A DNA stretch of 64,000 nt from Trueperella pyogenes (GTDB taxonomy: Bacteria > Actinomycetota > Actinomycetes > Actinomycetales > Actinomycetaceae). The translations under genes were made by a program, and so were the position numbers. This document shows, in pieces, positions 8,439-17,658 of this stretch (its first letter is position 1; the number at the start of each line of letters is the position of its first letter). The notes below the pieces were generated by a model. The model searched no databases and was not told the DNA's origin. It worked only from the letters and a program-made list of their open reading frames with translations. Where the stretch lies: the NCBI RefSeq assembly GCF_001070855.1, contig NZ_JVLH01000014.1, forward strand, positions 124,001 through 188,000, written 5' to 3'.

Positions 8439-9932
8439 TCAGCCCTGCGCCTGAACGGCAGTGAGGGCGACAGTGTTGACGATGTCTTCAACCAAAGCGC
8501 CGCGTGAGAGGTCGTTCACGGGCTTGTTGAGTCCCTGCAGAACCGGGCCAATCGCAACGGCTCCGGAAGAACGCTGAACGGCCTTGTATCCAATATTTCC
8601 AGCGTTGAGCGAGGGGAAGATGAAGACGTTTGCGTGGCCGGCAACGGGGGAGTCGGGCAGCTTGACCGAGGCGACGGCCTCGTCAACGGAAGCGTCAAAC
8701 TGGATCGGTCCCTCGAGGGCCAGCTCGGGAGCCTTTTCGTGAGCCAAGCGAGTGGCCTCGACAACTGCATCCACATCCACGCCGGAGCCAGAGGTGCCGG
8801 TCGAGTAGGAAAGCATTGCGACCTTCGGATCGAGGCCGAACTGACGTGCAGTCGCGGCCGAGGAAATCGCGATATCTGCCAGCTGCTCGGGGTTGGGGTT
8901 GGGGTTAACGGCGCAGTCGCCGAATGCCCACACGCGATCCTTCAGCAGCATGAGGAAGACTGAAGAAACGATCGAGACACCGGGAGCGGTCTTAATGATC
9001 TGGAAGGAAGGGACGATGGTGTGAGCGGTGGTGTGAATTGCACCAGACACCATGCCGTCGGCGTCGCCCATGTGGACCATCATCGTGCCGAAGTAGGAGA
9101 CATCGCGAACCTTGTCGCGAGCCTGTTCGATGGTCACGCCCTTCTTGGCGCGCAGGCGTGCGAATTCTTCCGCGTAGCGCTCCGCGTATGCGGGGTCGTC
9201 GACGGAAACAACGGTTGCTGCCGAGACATCCAAGCCAAGCTCTGCAGCGCGTGAGTTGATCGCCTGAGCATCACCGAGCAGTACCAGATCCGCAATTCCG
9301 CGTTCAAGAACGATGGCTGCGGCGCGCAGGACACGATCGTCTTCGGGTTCAGGCAAGACGATGCGCTTGCGGTTGGAACGTGCGCGATCAATCAGATCTG
9401 CCTGGAAGGAAAGGGGAGTAACAACCTGTGGAGCTTCCAGTGCCGAGGCCGCTTCCAGAGTTTGTGCATTGAAAGGCAGTTCAAGGATGGGAAGTTGAGT
9501 CTTGACGTGCGAGGCGACTGCTGAGGGAAGAGCAACCGCTGCGACGCGGCTTGCGTGCTGGCGCGCGCGACGCTCAAGAACCTCGATCTCACGTTCAATA
9601 AGTTCAGGGGAGGCGCCTTCGGTATCGAAAGCTGCGATGACGCGAGCGTTGGTTGATGCTGCCACGTCGAGGTTCCATCCCAAGGTGTCGAAAGTCGAGA
9701 CGGAGCCTTCGGGGAGTGCGTCGATCAGGACAGTATCTTCTGCGTGGCTGCGGATATCTTCCACGACGCGGGGGAGGGCTTGCTCGGGGTCGGAGGTGAT
9801 GGCCTCGGAAGTGGAGGTGCCGGCGGCGCTCACCCGTGCCAGCGTTGAAGCGGGGACAAGCGCTGCGAAGTCGTCACTGACCTGTGAGGCGGCTTCTGCC
9901 TGGGCGGCAATGACGATAAAACGGGTGCTCAC
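8439..9932 (-). CDS. pta: Phosphate acetyltransferase
   Basis: A 497-residue enzyme converting acetyl-CoA and phosphate to acetyl-phosphate, paired with AckA. The C-terminal PTA/PTB catalytic domain (about residues 170-490) includes SYSTGTSGSGVDVDAV and the PSLNAGNIGYKAVQR segment near the end. I choose the GTG at 9932 because AAAGGAG lies just upstream. The reading frame stays open for 16 more codons upstream, but they lack such a site. The N-terminal part (about 160 residues) is shorter than in the roughly 700-residue PtaA type with P-loop and DRTGG domains, so a large part of the regulatory region is missing or reduced. Confidence 0.93.
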   Translation of the reverse strand: MSTRFIVIAAQAEAASQVSDDFAALVPASTLARVSAAGTSTSEAITSDPEQALPRVVEDIRSHAEDTVLIDALPEGSVSTFDTLGWNLDVAASTNARVIAAFDTEGASPELIEREIEVLERRARQHASRVAAVALPSAVASHVKTQLPILELPFNAQTLEAASALEAPQVVTPLSFQADLIDRARSNRKRIVLPEPEDDRVLRAAAIVLERGIADLVLLGDAQAINSRAAELGLDVSAATVVSVDDPAYAERYAEEFARLRAKKGVTIEQARDKVRDVSYFGTMMVHMGDADGMVSGAIHTTAHTIVPSFQIIKTAPGVSIVSSVFLMLLKDRVWAFGDCAVNPNPNPEQLADIAISSAATARQFGLDPKVAMLSYSTGTSGSGVDVDAVVEATRLAHEKAPELALEGPIQFDASVDEAVASVKLPDSPVAGHANVFIFPSLNAGNIGYKAVQRSSGAVAIGPVLQGLNKPVNDLSRGALVEDIVNTVALTAVQAQG

Positions 9933-10061
9933 GTCTACTCCTTTATATCGGTATGTATTTTTGGCTGGATTGGTTAACAATCAAGTGAGCCGACGGGTCT
10001 ATCGTAGTCCGCTCGTTTGAGTGCGTCGCGCTTATGTCTGCTTTCGCGATACCCTGAAGAC

Positions 10062-10352
10062 ATGGAAGATCAGTCCTCGGGATCGACAGGCGGAGTCGCT
10101 ACCTTAGTGAGCGTTGCCTTCGTTGTCCTTGCATGCATGCTGATCACCCTTCTTGCGGTCTTTAACCACCCGCATAAAGCTGTTCTGGTCCTGGTTGTGA
10201 CGATGTTCATCATGGCGGTGATGCGCGCAGTGTGGCCTGGACGTCCCTGGTTTGCCTCAAGACGACGCTGGGCGGATGTTGGATTGTATGTCCTGCTTGG
10301 AGCCGTGATTTGGTACTTCTCGCCCTACACTGCAACGCTGGGGCTCGGGTGA
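10062..10352 (+). CDS. Small DUF3017-like membrane protein
   Basis: About 96 residues with three hydrophobic segments and a conserved-looking centre PWFASRRRWADV between the second and third. This layout matches the actinobacterial DUF3017 family, whose function is unknown. The start ATG at 10062 gives MEDQSSGS and is preceded by a weak GAAGA; an earlier in-frame start at 10017 is less likely because it lacks a ribosome site. The gene is divergent from pta. The gap to the following symporter gene is 105 nt, with no clear terminator. Confidence 0.7.
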   Translation: MEDQSSGSTGGVATLVSVAFVVLACMLITLLAVFNHPHKAVLVLVVTMFIMAVMRAVWPGRPWFASRRRWADVGLYVLLGAVIWYFSPYTATLGLG

Positions 10353-10457
10353 ATGTGACCCGGTAGACAAAGTGTCCATAATGTGGTCGATGGTGACTTC
10401 TTAGGCGAAAGCTGTCACTCTTGCCAAGTCCGTACTTCTTTATACGAGGTTTGAGCA

Positions 10458-11798
10458 ATGAGAAAGTTTCTTGAACAGAGCGGCATCCTGATCTGGGTGC
10501 TGGTAGCGATCGTTCTGGCATTGGTTCTGGGTTCTGTCACCATTGGTGATTCCCACATTATGCCGTCGGCACTGGGCGATGTTTTCGTAACTTTCTCTAC
10601 TATTTTTGGGCAGTTCCTGTCCTTCTCAATTCCGCTCATCATCATTGGTCTGGTGACCCCGGCAATTGCTGACCTGGGTAAGGGTGCAGGCCACTGGCTG
10701 GGTCTGACTGCGGCTCTCGCCTACGCCTCGACCATGTTTGCGGGCTTCCTCACCTACGCAGTGTGTGCCTACTTCTTCCCGAAGGTTCTTGTTGGGCAGC
10801 TGACTCAGGTAGAAACCCCGAAGGAAGTCCTCAAGACCTACTTCACCATCGAAATGCCTCCGGTCGTTGGTGTGATGACCGCACTCTTGCTGTCCTTCGT
10901 CATTGGAATTGGGCTGTCCTTGGTGCCCCGGGGCGTTCTGCGAAAGGGCTTTATTGAGTTCCGCGCGATCATCACCCGCTTGATCGAGAACATCATCGTT
11001 CCTCTTCTGCCCCTGCACATCTTCGGTATCTTCTTGAACCTCACCTACACCGGAGAAGCGGTTCACATCATGCGAACCCTGATTCGCGTGGTTGTCATTG
11101 TTCTGATTCTGGAAGTAGTCATTCTGCTCACGCAGTACTTTGTTGCCGGTGCGGTTGGCCGCGTCAACCCCTTTAAGGCGATCTTCACCATGCTTCCGGC
11201 GTACCTGACCGCATTGGGAACTTCCTCTTCGGCAGCGACGATTCCTGTCACCTTGCGACAGACCCGTAAGAATGGCGTGTCCGATGCTGTTTCCTCTTTC
11301 ACCATTCCTCTGTGCGCAACGATTCACTTGGCGGGTTCAACCTCGAAGATTTTCGCTTTCGCTTTTGCGATCGTCTACACCCAGGGTATGACGGTTACCA
11401 CCGCTCAGTGGGTCGGATTCATCTTCATGCTCGGCGTCACTATGGTGGCTGCTCCGGGTGTCCCCGGCGGTGCAATTATGGCAGCTACCGGTATCTTGCA
11501 GTCGATGCTGGGCTTCGATGATTCTGCAGTTGCTCTGATGATTGCCACCTACATTGCGCTTGACTCCTTCGGAACCGCAACGAACGTGACGGGTGACGGT
11601 GCGATCGCGATCATCATGGACCGTCTAACCGGCGGCAAGTTGGGGCCCGAAGGCGATTCAGAGCACACGCGTGAGCTTGCCTTTGACGGTATGGCCTACC
11701 TGCACAAGGTTTCGGTCGAGGGCGTTGTTAGCCCGGAAGAACTTGCAGAATCTGCGGCCTTGAACGGTGCGACAATCACTGAAAGCCCGCGTTCCTGA
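10458..11798 (+). CDS. Dicarboxylate/amino acid:cation symporter (DAACS family)
   Basis: A 446-residue inner-membrane transporter with about eight spans plus two re-entrant hairpins, as in GltP/SstT-type symporters. The serine-rich hairpin TALGTSSSAATIPVTL around residues 255-270 and the TNVTGDGAIAIIMDRL motif near 375 form the substrate and sodium site of this family. The final 50 residues are cytoplasmic and acidic. The substrate (glutamate, dicarboxylates, serine or threonine) cannot be resolved. It is followed by the phosphofructokinase gene on the same strand after about 100 nt. Confidence 0.88.
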   Translation: MRKFLEQSGILIWVLVAIVLALVLGSVTIGDSHIMPSALGDVFVTFSTIFGQFLSFSIPLIIIGLVTPAIADLGKGAGHWLGLTAALAYASTMFAGFLTYAVCAYFFPKVLVGQLTQVETPKEVLKTYFTIEMPPVVGVMTALLLSFVIGIGLSLVPRGVLRKGFIEFRAIITRLIENIIVPLLPLHIFGIFLNLTYTGEAVHIMRTLIRVVVIVLILEVVILLTQYFVAGAVGRVNPFKAIFTMLPAYLTALGTSSSAATIPVTLRQTRKNGVSDAVSSFTIPLCATIHLAGSTSKIFAFAFAIVYTQGMTVTTAQWVGFIFMLGVTMVAAPGVPGGAIMAATGILQSMLGFDDSAVALMIATYIALDSFGTATNVTGDGAIAIIMDRLTGGKLGPEGDSEHTRELAFDGMAYLHKVSVEGVVSPEELAESAALNGATITESPRS

Positions 11799-11902
11799 AC
11801 GTTTTTTCACCCGGGATCTAGGGTGGATGCAACTGCGTGCGTTAAGCAATAGACTTAAAGAAGTTGTTCACCGATGATCACTGTGGAAATGGAGCACGAC
11901 TC

Positions 11903-14197
11903 GTGGAGCAAGTGAGTGTCACAAGCGCGTCCGAGCCCGTAAAGATTGGCGTCCTCACCTCCGGTGGTGATGCCCAAGGAATGAATGCTGCGGTTCGTGC
12001 GGTTGTCCGCACCGCGCTGGCACGTGGCGCGCAGCCTTACGCAATCCTTGACGGCTGGGCGGGAGCGGTTAAAGGCGAAGCTTGCATTCGCGAAATGAGC
12101 TGGTCGGACGCCTCGGGAATCCTTGCAGAGGGCGGAACCGTTATTGGGACCGCTCGCTGCCCCGAATTTCGTGAATACGAAGGCCGTCACGCGGCAGCCT
12201 TGCACCTGATTGAAAAGGGAATCGACCGCCTGGTCGTCATCGGCGGTGACGGCTCGCTGTCCGGTACGGAAGAATTCCGTACGGAATGGGCCCAACACCT
12301 CAGCGAGCTGGTCGATGAAGGGGCTATCTCTACGCAGCAAGCGCAGCTGCATCAGCGCCTCTATATTGTCGGCTTGGTTGGCTCCATCGATAACGACATG
12401 GTCGGTACCGATATGACGATCGGGGCGGATAGCGCGCTTCATCGCATCGTTGACGCCATCGACCAGATTTCTTCGACTGCAGCCTCGCATCAGCGCACCT
12501 TTGTTGTCGAAGTTATGGGACGCCACTGCGGGTATCTACCGCTCATGTCAGCGGTAGCCGGCGGTGCTGACTATGTCTTCACTCCCGAGGATCCGGCACG
12601 TGATGGCTGGGAAGATGAAATGGTCGAGCGCCTGAAAGAAGGGCGTGCTGCAGGACGACGCGAATCCATCATCATCGTTGCTGAAGGCGCGACTGACCGC
12701 GCTGGTAACCCCATTTCTTCTCAAGACATCGCTGATGCCTTCAAAGAACGTACCGGAGAGGATGCGCGAATCACCATCCTCGGTCACGTTCAACGAGGCG
12801 GTGTTCCTTCCGCGTATGACCGCTGGATGTCGACACTCTTGGGCTTTGCCGCAGTCCAAGAGATCTTGAACCCTGCTGATCCCGATGTAGCGACAATTCT
12901 GGGTGTCCGCCACAATCGGGTGACCCGAATTCCGCTCATGGAAGCGGTCCATCAGACTCGAGGCGTCAAGGACCTCATTAAAGCTGGGGACTTTGCAGCC
13001 GCGCAGGCGGCTCGTGGACGTTCCTTCACCGTGATGGTCGGAATTAACCAGCTCCTGTCGACGCCTCCGACGCTGGCAGAGAATCCCCCCAGCGGATCCG
13101 CTAAGCGCGTTGCCATCATCCACGCAGGCGGTCTTGCCCCCGGCATGAATACTGCTGCGCGCGCTGCCGTCAGGCTTGGTATCGCTAAGGGCTGGACGAT
13201 GCTTGGAATCGATGGCTCTTGGGCGGGACTTGCCGATAATCAGGTTCGCGAGCTGACGTGGGATGACGTTGAAGGATGGGCATTCCACGGTGGTGCTGAG
13301 CTCGGAACGCGCCGCCCCGTTCCCACAGTGAACGAGTACTACGCCTTGGGGCGCGCAATCGAACGCAATGAAATTGACGCCCTCTTGGTGGTCGGTGGTC
13401 TTAATGCATACCTGGCCGTCAAGGAAATGACCTCGGAGCTCGATCGCTACCCGGCTTTCCGTATTCCCATCGTTCTGATTCCAGCCTCGATCGACAATAA
13501 CCTTCCCGGCGCTGAACTGGCGATTGGGACCGATACCGCACTGAATAATGCTGTGTGGGCATTGGATCGTATTAAGGAAAGCGCGGCTGCCTCCAAGCGC
13601 TGCTTCGTCGCAGAACTCATGGGGCGACGCTGCGGCTACCTCACGCTCATGTCAGGAATCGCCTCGGGCGCCGAATACGCCTATTTGAATGAGGAAAACA
13701 CGACCCTGGCAGAGATTGATGAGGATGCGCACCGCCTGCGTGAAACTTTCGAGGCCGGTCGCCGTCTATTCCTTGTTGTTGTCAACGAGGAAGCGGACGC
13801 GCATTACAACCGTGAGTTCCTTGCGAACGTTTTCGAGGCTGAAAGTGACGGGCTCTATGACGTCCGTTCCTCTGCGCTTGGACACCTCCAGCAGGGCGGT
13901 GCTCCCAGTCCTTATGACCGTCTGCTTGCGACTCGCCTAGTCTTTGCCGCTCTGGGTGAATTGGACAGCCAGTTCTCGCAGGGACGTTCGCAGGCTGTCT
14001 ACATCGGTGACGTGGGGAATACAATCCAAGTCCGTCCGGTAGACCGAATGTTTGATGATTTGGACATGGCGAATCGTCGTCCCTTCGATCAGTGGTGGCG
14101 TGATCTTCGCCCGATTCTGACCGCAGTGTCCATGCAGTCCCAGCCGCGAGAGCTTGAGCCGGTGACTATCATGCAAGCAGAGAGCTTTAATCACTAA
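11903..14197 (+). CDS. pfkA: Double-domain 6-phosphofructokinase (tandem PFK fusion)
   Basis: A 764-residue protein made of two PFK domains in tandem, a layout best known from eukaryotes. The N-half has TSGGDAQGMN (about 19-28), the magnesium/ATP motif GGDGS (114-118) and the catalytic GSIDND (160-165), so it should be active. GGDGS and GSIDND (not GGDDS/PKTIDND) point to ATP rather than pyrophosphate as donor. The C-half (from about 400) keeps the fold, but GGDGS has become GGLNA (498-502) and SIDND has become SIDNN (530-534). It is probably a regulatory or allosteric half. I prefer the GTG at 11903 with GGAG eight bases upstream; a TTG at 11864 would extend the frame. Glucose-6-phosphate isomerase follows 42 nt downstream. 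Confidence 0.92.
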   Translation: MEQVSVTSASEPVKIGVLTSGGDAQGMNAAVRAVVRTALARGAQPYAILDGWAGAVKGEACIREMSWSDASGILAEGGTVIGTARCPEFREYEGRHAAALHLIEKGIDRLVVIGGDGSLSGTEEFRTEWAQHLSELVDEGAISTQQAQLHQRLYIVGLVGSIDNDMVGTDMTIGADSALHRIVDAIDQISSTAASHQRTFVVEVMGRHCGYLPLMSAVAGGADYVFTPEDPARDGWEDEMVERLKEGRAAGRRESIIIVAEGATDRAGNPISSQDIADAFKERTGEDARITILGHVQRGGVPSAYDRWMSTLLGFAAVQEILNPADPDVATILGVRHNRVTRIPLMEAVHQTRGVKDLIKAGDFAAAQAARGRSFTVMVGINQLLSTPPTLAENPPSGSAKRVAIIHAGGLAPGMNTAARAAVRLGIAKGWTMLGIDGSWAGLADNQVRELTWDDVEGWAFHGGAELGTRRPVPTVNEYYALGRAIERNEIDALLVVGGLNAYLAVKEMTSELDRYPAFRIPIVLIPASIDNNLPGAELAIGTDTALNNAVWALDRIKESAAASKRCFVAELMGRRCGYLTLMSGIASGAEYAYLNEENTTLAEIDEDAHRLRETFEAGRRLFLVVVNEEADAHYNREFLANVFEAESDGLYDVRSSALGHLQQGGAPSPYDRLLATRLVFAALGELDSQFSQGRSQAVYIGDVGNTIQVRPVDRMFDDLDMANRRPFDQWWRDLRPILTAVSMQSQPRELEPVTIMQAESFNH

Positions 14198-14239
14198 GCG
14201 GGAAATTCCCGTGACCGTCGATCATCAGGAGAAAGCACG

Positions 14240-15907
14240 ATGAGCGCAATTGACCCGACGACAACCCCCGCTTGGGCAGCACTGGATGAGCATGCAGAAG
14301 TGTTCAACCCCGATCTGCGTAGCTGGTTCCAGCAAGACCCAGAGCGCGCCCAGAAGTGGACGAAGAAAGTCGGGGACCTGTACATCGATTTGTCCAAGAA
14401 CCTGATTAATGAAGAGACTCTCAATCAGCTTCTTGAACTGGCAGATCAGACCGAGGTCTTCCCCCTTCGTGATGCCATGCTTCGCGGTGACCGCATCAAT
14501 GTCACTGAGAACCGTTCGGTCCTCCACACTGCGCTGCGTCGCGCTCCCGGTGAGGAACTGATCGTCGAGGGACGCAACGTCGTTGCAGATGTCCGCGAGG
14601 TTCTAGATCGCGTCTACTCCTTCGCCAATCGTGTGCGCAGCGGAGATTGGGTAGGCGTCACCGGAAAGCGCGTCGCAACCGTTGTCAACGTAGGTATTGG
14701 CGGCTCGGATCTTGGACCCGTCATGGCTTACGAAGCCTTGAAGCCCTACGTCCAAGAGGGTCTGGAATGCCGCTTCATTTCCAATATCGACCCGACCGAC
14801 GTGGGAGAGACCACCAAGGATCTGGACCCCGAAACCACTCTGGTGATCGTCGCTTCAAAGACCTTCACCACTTTGGAGACCATCACCAACGCCCATGCGG
14901 TTCGCGATTGGTTCTTGAAGTCGCTGCGTGAAAAGGGAGTCATCGGCGATGACCCCGAACAAGAAAAGGAAGCGATCTCCAAGCATTTCGTTGCTGTCTC
15001 GACCGCGCTGGACAAGGTCGCAGAATTCGGTATCGATCCGGCAAACGCCTTCGGTTTCTGGAACTGGGTTGGCGGCCGTTACTCGGTAGATTCCGCGATT
15101 GGAACCTCTCTGGCAATCGCGATTGGCCCTGAGCACTTCGAGGAATTCCTTGGAGGCATGCGCACGATCGATCAGCATTTCGCTTCGGCAGCGCCCAAGG
15201 ATAATGTCCCGCTCATCATGGGCCTGCTCAATGTCTGGTATTCAAACTTCTTGGGTGCCGACACCCACGCGGTGCTCCCGTACTCGCAGTACCTGCACCG
15301 TTTCCCCGCATACCTGCAGCAGCTCACCATGGAGTCAAATGGCAAGTCCGTGCGCCGCGATGGAAGCCCGGTCTTCTATGACACCGGCGAGGTCTTCTGG
15401 GGTGAGCCCGGAACGAATGGTCAGCACGCTTTCTACCAGCTGATTCATCAAGGAACCCGCATGGTTCCCGCAGATTTCATTGCCTTCGCACAGCCTTCGT
15501 GGCCGATTCGCGACGCTGATGCGGATATGCACGAGCTGTTCTTGTCGAACTTCTTCGCTCAGACCAAGGCCTTGGCTTTCGGTAAGACCGCAGAAGAGGT
15601 TCGCGCTGAAGGTACTGCCGAGGAACTGGTTTCTGCCCGTGTCTTCACCGGCAACCGTCCGACGACCTCGATTATGGCGCCCGCGCTGACCCCTTCGGTT
15701 TTGGGACAGCTCATTGCGCTCTATGAGCACATCACCTTCGTCGAGGGTGCGGTCTGGGGACTGGATTCCTTCGATCAGTGGGGCGTTGAGCTGGGTAAGG
15801 TTTTGGCCAAGCAGATTCTTCCCGCGATCGAGGGCGATCAGGCGGTCTTGGACCAACAGGATTCCTCAACTCGTTCGCTCATCGAGTTCTATCGCGCGAA
15901 CCGCTGA
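14240..15907 (+). CDS. pgi: Glucose-6-phosphate isomerase
   Basis: A 555-residue glycolytic enzyme interconverting glucose 6-phosphate and fructose 6-phosphate. It has the SIS-domain motifs [18 protein letters not shown] (about 152-169), the phosphate-binding SKTFTTLET (about 212-220) and the ESNGKS active-site loop (about 372). The long family C-terminus contains [10 protein letters not shown]. The ATG follows AGGAG at good spacing. It directly follows the phosphofructokinase gene, placing two consecutive glycolytic steps together. Confidence 0.96.
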   Translation: MSAIDPTTTPAWAALDEHAEVFNPDLRSWFQQDPERAQKWTKKVGDLYIDLSKNLINEETLNQLLELADQTEVFPLRDAMLRGDRINVTENRSVLHTALRRAPGEELIVEGRNVVADVREVLDRVYSFANRVRSGDWVGVTGKRVATVVNVGIGGSDLGPVMAYEALKPYVQEGLECRFISNIDPTDVGETTKDLDPETTLVIVASKTFTTLETITNAHAVRDWFLKSLREKGVIGDDPEQEKEAISKHFVAVSTALDKVAEFGIDPANAFGFWNWVGGRYSVDSAIGTSLAIAIGPEHFEEFLGGMRTIDQHFASAAPKDNVPLIMGLLNVWYSNFLGADTHAVLPYSQYLHRFPAYLQQLTMESNGKSVRRDGSPVFYDTGEVFWGEPGTNGQHAFYQLIHQGTRMVPADFIAFAQPSWPIRDADADMHELFLSNFFAQTKALAFGKTAEEVRAEGTAEELVSARVFTGNRPTTSIMAPALTPSVLGQLIALYEHITFVEGAVWGLDSFDQWGVELGKVLAKQILPAIEGDQAVLDQQDSSTRSLIEFYRANR

Positions 15908-16048
15908 CATTGAACTAAGTTCGCGTCTGGGGGCCGTGGTCATTGCCGAGGCAGTGGCTGCGGCCCTCGCTTATGCGCGCACAGTGCCGTGTGGGTGTCT
16001 GTCCCTGAGCAGCTTGGGAGAAGTGGAGGGCGTAGAGCCGAAAAGGTT

Positions 16049-17086
16049 TTAGTGCTGAAGATGCTCGTGTTGTGCGTGAGAGATTGATTCGACCTGGAAG
16101 GTTGAGTGCGCGATTTCAACGGGGAAATGGTGCATCGCGCATTCGTTCAGTGAGTGAATGATCTGGTCTCGTTGGCTGGCGGTGACGGCCTCGGCAACCT
16201 CAATATGTGCGGTGACGGTGATGAGGTTCGAAGCCACTGAGCTCACGTGAAGGTCATGGACCTCCTCGACCAAGGGAATCGAGAGCATGTGCTGGCGGAC
16301 CTGTGCAAGATCGATTTCCTCGGGCACTTCCTCCATCAAAATTCGCAGAGTGCGAAGTAGTAGCATGCAGGCTCGCGGAGCCATAAGCAGTGCGATGAAG
16401 ATCGAGGCCACGGCATCTGCGCGATTCCATCCGCCGATCAATTCAACGATTGCAGCAATGATGACCGCCAGGGACCCCAAGGCATCATTGGCCACTTCAA
16501 GAATGGCAGCGCGCATATTGAGCGAAGCGTGGCGTCCACCGATCAGGACCAAGAGTGAGAGCGCGTTCGCCACCAAACCTAAAATTCCAACCCACAGCAT
16601 GGGTGTTGCATGGACCTCAACGGGGGAGAGCAAGCGCTGAATGCCTTCAACCGCAACCAAAAGACTGATGATGACCAACATGCCAGCTTGGAAGGCTGCG
16701 GCAAGAACTTCTGAACGTGCCCATCCCCATGTCCGCCGGTTATCGCGGGGACGCAAAGCAAGCGTTGTCGCGATAAAAGCGATGACGAGCCCGGCAGAAT
16801 CAACCGCCATATGTCCGGCATCGGCCGCAAGAGACAAAGAAGACGTGAAGAAAGCGGCAACAAGTTCTGTGATGAAAATCGTCGCTGTAATTGCCAGCGC
16901 AATTGCAAGCCTTTTACGAGAAGCAACATGTCCGTGCGAATGATCGTGACCGTGGGTATGCGTTGTGGATTCAGTGCGTCCGTCAATGGTGTTCAGTGAC
17001 TCTGCACAGGGATCGTCTTTCACCCCGGGTACACACGGAGCCGCCAGATGTTCGTCTTGGGGAGAAGGAGTGAGTGAAGAACGCAT
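16049..17086 (-). CDS. Cation diffusion facilitator (zinc-type metal exporter)
   Basis: About 345 residues, six transmembrane helices and a cytoplasmic C-terminal domain. This is the CDF family, which exports Zn2+ or similar metals in exchange for protons. A His-rich N-terminus (THTHGHDHSHGH) probably binds metal. Helix 2 has the metal-site pattern HMAVD; in helix 5 the equivalent position reads EVAND, so the usual first His is Glu. I start at the ATG at 17086 because an upstream TTG (17122) lies inside a terminator-like hairpin. The C-terminal tail is again His-rich (HAQHEHLQH). Metal specificity is inferred. Confidence 0.9.
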   Translation of the reverse strand: MRSSLTPSPQDEHLAAPCVPGVKDDPCAESLNTIDGRTESTTHTHGHDHSHGHVASRKRLAIALAITATIFITELVAAFFTSSLSLAADAGHMAVDSAGLVIAFIATTLALRPRDNRRTWGWARSEVLAAAFQAGMLVIISLLVAVEGIQRLLSPVEVHATPMLWVGILGLVANALSLLVLIGGRHASLNMRAAILEVANDALGSLAVIIAAIVELIGGWNRADAVASIFIALLMAPRACMLLLRTLRILMEEVPEEIDLAQVRQHMLSIPLVEEVHDLHVSSVASNLITVTAHIEVAEAVTASQRDQIIHSLNECAMHHFPVEIAHSTFQVESISHAQHEHLQH

Positions 17087-17097
17087 GAAGTAAGCAT

Positions 17098-17128
17098 AGT
17101 GCCCTGTCTTGACTGAAGACAAGGCACT
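17098..17128 (-). terminator. Terminator-like hairpin after the dehydrogenase remnant
   Basis: A 13-bp stem with one mismatch and a 5-nt loop lies 22 nt after the stop of the dehydrogenase remnant and 12 nt before the CDF exporter start. There is no clear T run. It argues that the CDF gene starts downstream of it. Confidence 0.6.
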
Positions 17129-17149
17129 GAGAGTTGACGGAGCCGGTGA

Positions 17150-17650
17150 TTAGAGCGTCAACATCACCTTTGTCGCGCGGCGCTCGTCCATTGCGGCGTA
17201 ACCTTCGGCGGCCTGCTCAAGCGGCAGGACTAAATCGAAGACAGCACCCGGGTTGATCTCACCGCGGTAGATTAGATCAATCATGGTCGGCAGGTACTTG
17301 CGCACGGCAGCGGGACCGCCGAACATGTGTACCTCGGCACCAAACATGCGACCCATATCCAGGGAAACGCCGTGGGGAACGCCCACGAATGACAGATGGC
17401 CACCGGGGCGCACGCAGCCTAGAGCCTGGTCGAAGGAGACCTCGTTACCCACCGCCTCGACGACGCCGTCGGCGCCCAGGCCTCCGGTCATTTCCTTGAT
17501 GCGCGCGATGCCCTCTTCGCCGCGCTCTTCGACAATGTCAGTTGCGCCAAATGCGCGGGCCAGTGCCTGTCGATCCGCGTGCCTTGACATTGCGATTTCA
17601 CTGAAGGCAAAGATTGCTCTCTCAGCCTGCTGATTCGCAAGCAAGTACAC
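17150..17650 (-). pseudogene. Remnant of a zinc-dependent alcohol dehydrogenase (C-terminal half)
   Basis: The reading frame matches only the Rossmann and C-terminal part of medium-chain, zinc-type alcohol dehydrogenases. Recognisable stretches are AMSRHADRQALA (second half of the NAD-binding fold), FGATDIV, TGGLGADGVVEAVG and CVRPGGHLSFVGVPHG. The catalytic zinc domain, roughly the first 180 residues of a 345-residue protein, is missing. Recognisable homology starts near 17602; the first 16 residues of the frame look like unrelated sequence running into the exonuclease gene promoter. No good start or ribosome site is visible, so this is a 5'-truncated pseudogene. Confidence 0.8.
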
Positions 17651-17658
17651 TAAAGTCC

